Assembly: GCA_900548585.1 (NCBI GenBank)
Contig: URLI01000033.1
Location: 1-24,007 of the forward strand
Origin: an uncultured Prevotella sp.
GTDB lineage: Bacteria; Bacteroidota; Bacteroidia; Bacteroidales; Bacteroidaceae
Reading direction: 5' to 3'
Length of the DNA stretch: 24,007 bases
Below are positions 23,964 through 24,007 of the stretch, in pieces (within the stretch, counting starts at the first letter, position 1; each line of letters opens with the position of its first letter). Made by a program: the position numbers and the translations under genes. The notes under the pieces are model-generated. The model was not told where the DNA came from. It saw only the letters and a program-made list of their open reading frames with translations, and ran no database searches.

Positions 23964-24007
23964 CTTTCCGTTATTTTGCAATTTTCTTTCCTTTTATTAC
24001 ATATATG

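Overview
The window looks like a chromosomal stretch of a Bacteroidales bacterium, probably Prevotellaceae-like. Grounds: start codons lack strong Shine-Dalgarno sequences; eight sites match the Bacteroidetes primary-sigma promoter (TTG/TTTG, 19-22 nt, TAnnTTTG or a close variant); and the gene families are Bacteroidetes-typical (GxxExxY protein, DUF4254 plus GT9, BspA-like LRR protein with a Por-type sorting tail, acpP-fabF-rnc, DUF2975 plus YozG-like regulator). Most coding DNA is GC-rich (62% in one 60-nt line counted in the restriction gene), while gaps and some insertions are AT-rich. Genus cannot be fixed from the sequence alone.

Layout. 94-4430 (minus): an exported M16 zinc protease with a terminator, a TraB/GumN-type protein and a YbjQ-family protein. 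4481-5294: a GxxExxY nuclease-like gene embedded in long arrays of short ACGT-centred repeats, the same repeat modules lying on both sides. 5301-6260: a membrane protein (DUF2975) and its small HTH regulator with a clear promoter. 6361-6646: a promoter and terminator enclosing about 250 nt without a recognisable gene, a candidate small RNA or small-peptide transcript. 6720-8266: cysS. 8333-13325: a two-gene restriction-modification or defence operon made of a degenerate adenine methylase-like protein and a 1311-residue GIY-YIG/SF2 helicase/N6-methylase/specificity fusion. 13399-13486: four tandem 22-bp repeats. 13513-17323 (minus): DUF4254, GT9 glycosyltransferase, papain-like lipoprotein protease and acyltransferase, probably a surface-polysaccharide or envelope operon. 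17402-20159 (plus): acpP, fabF and rnc. 20216-23023 (minus): a single-domain PAS protein, a 126-bp imperfect palindrome and a large secreted LRR protein. 23024-24007: a gap without convincing genes and a small acidic protein of unknown role.

How the parts relate. acpP and fabF serve fatty-acid elongation. DUF4254, GT9 and the acyltransferase look like envelope glycan assembly. The restriction operon and the GxxExxY/repeat cassette are the accessory parts and the best candidates for something undescribed.
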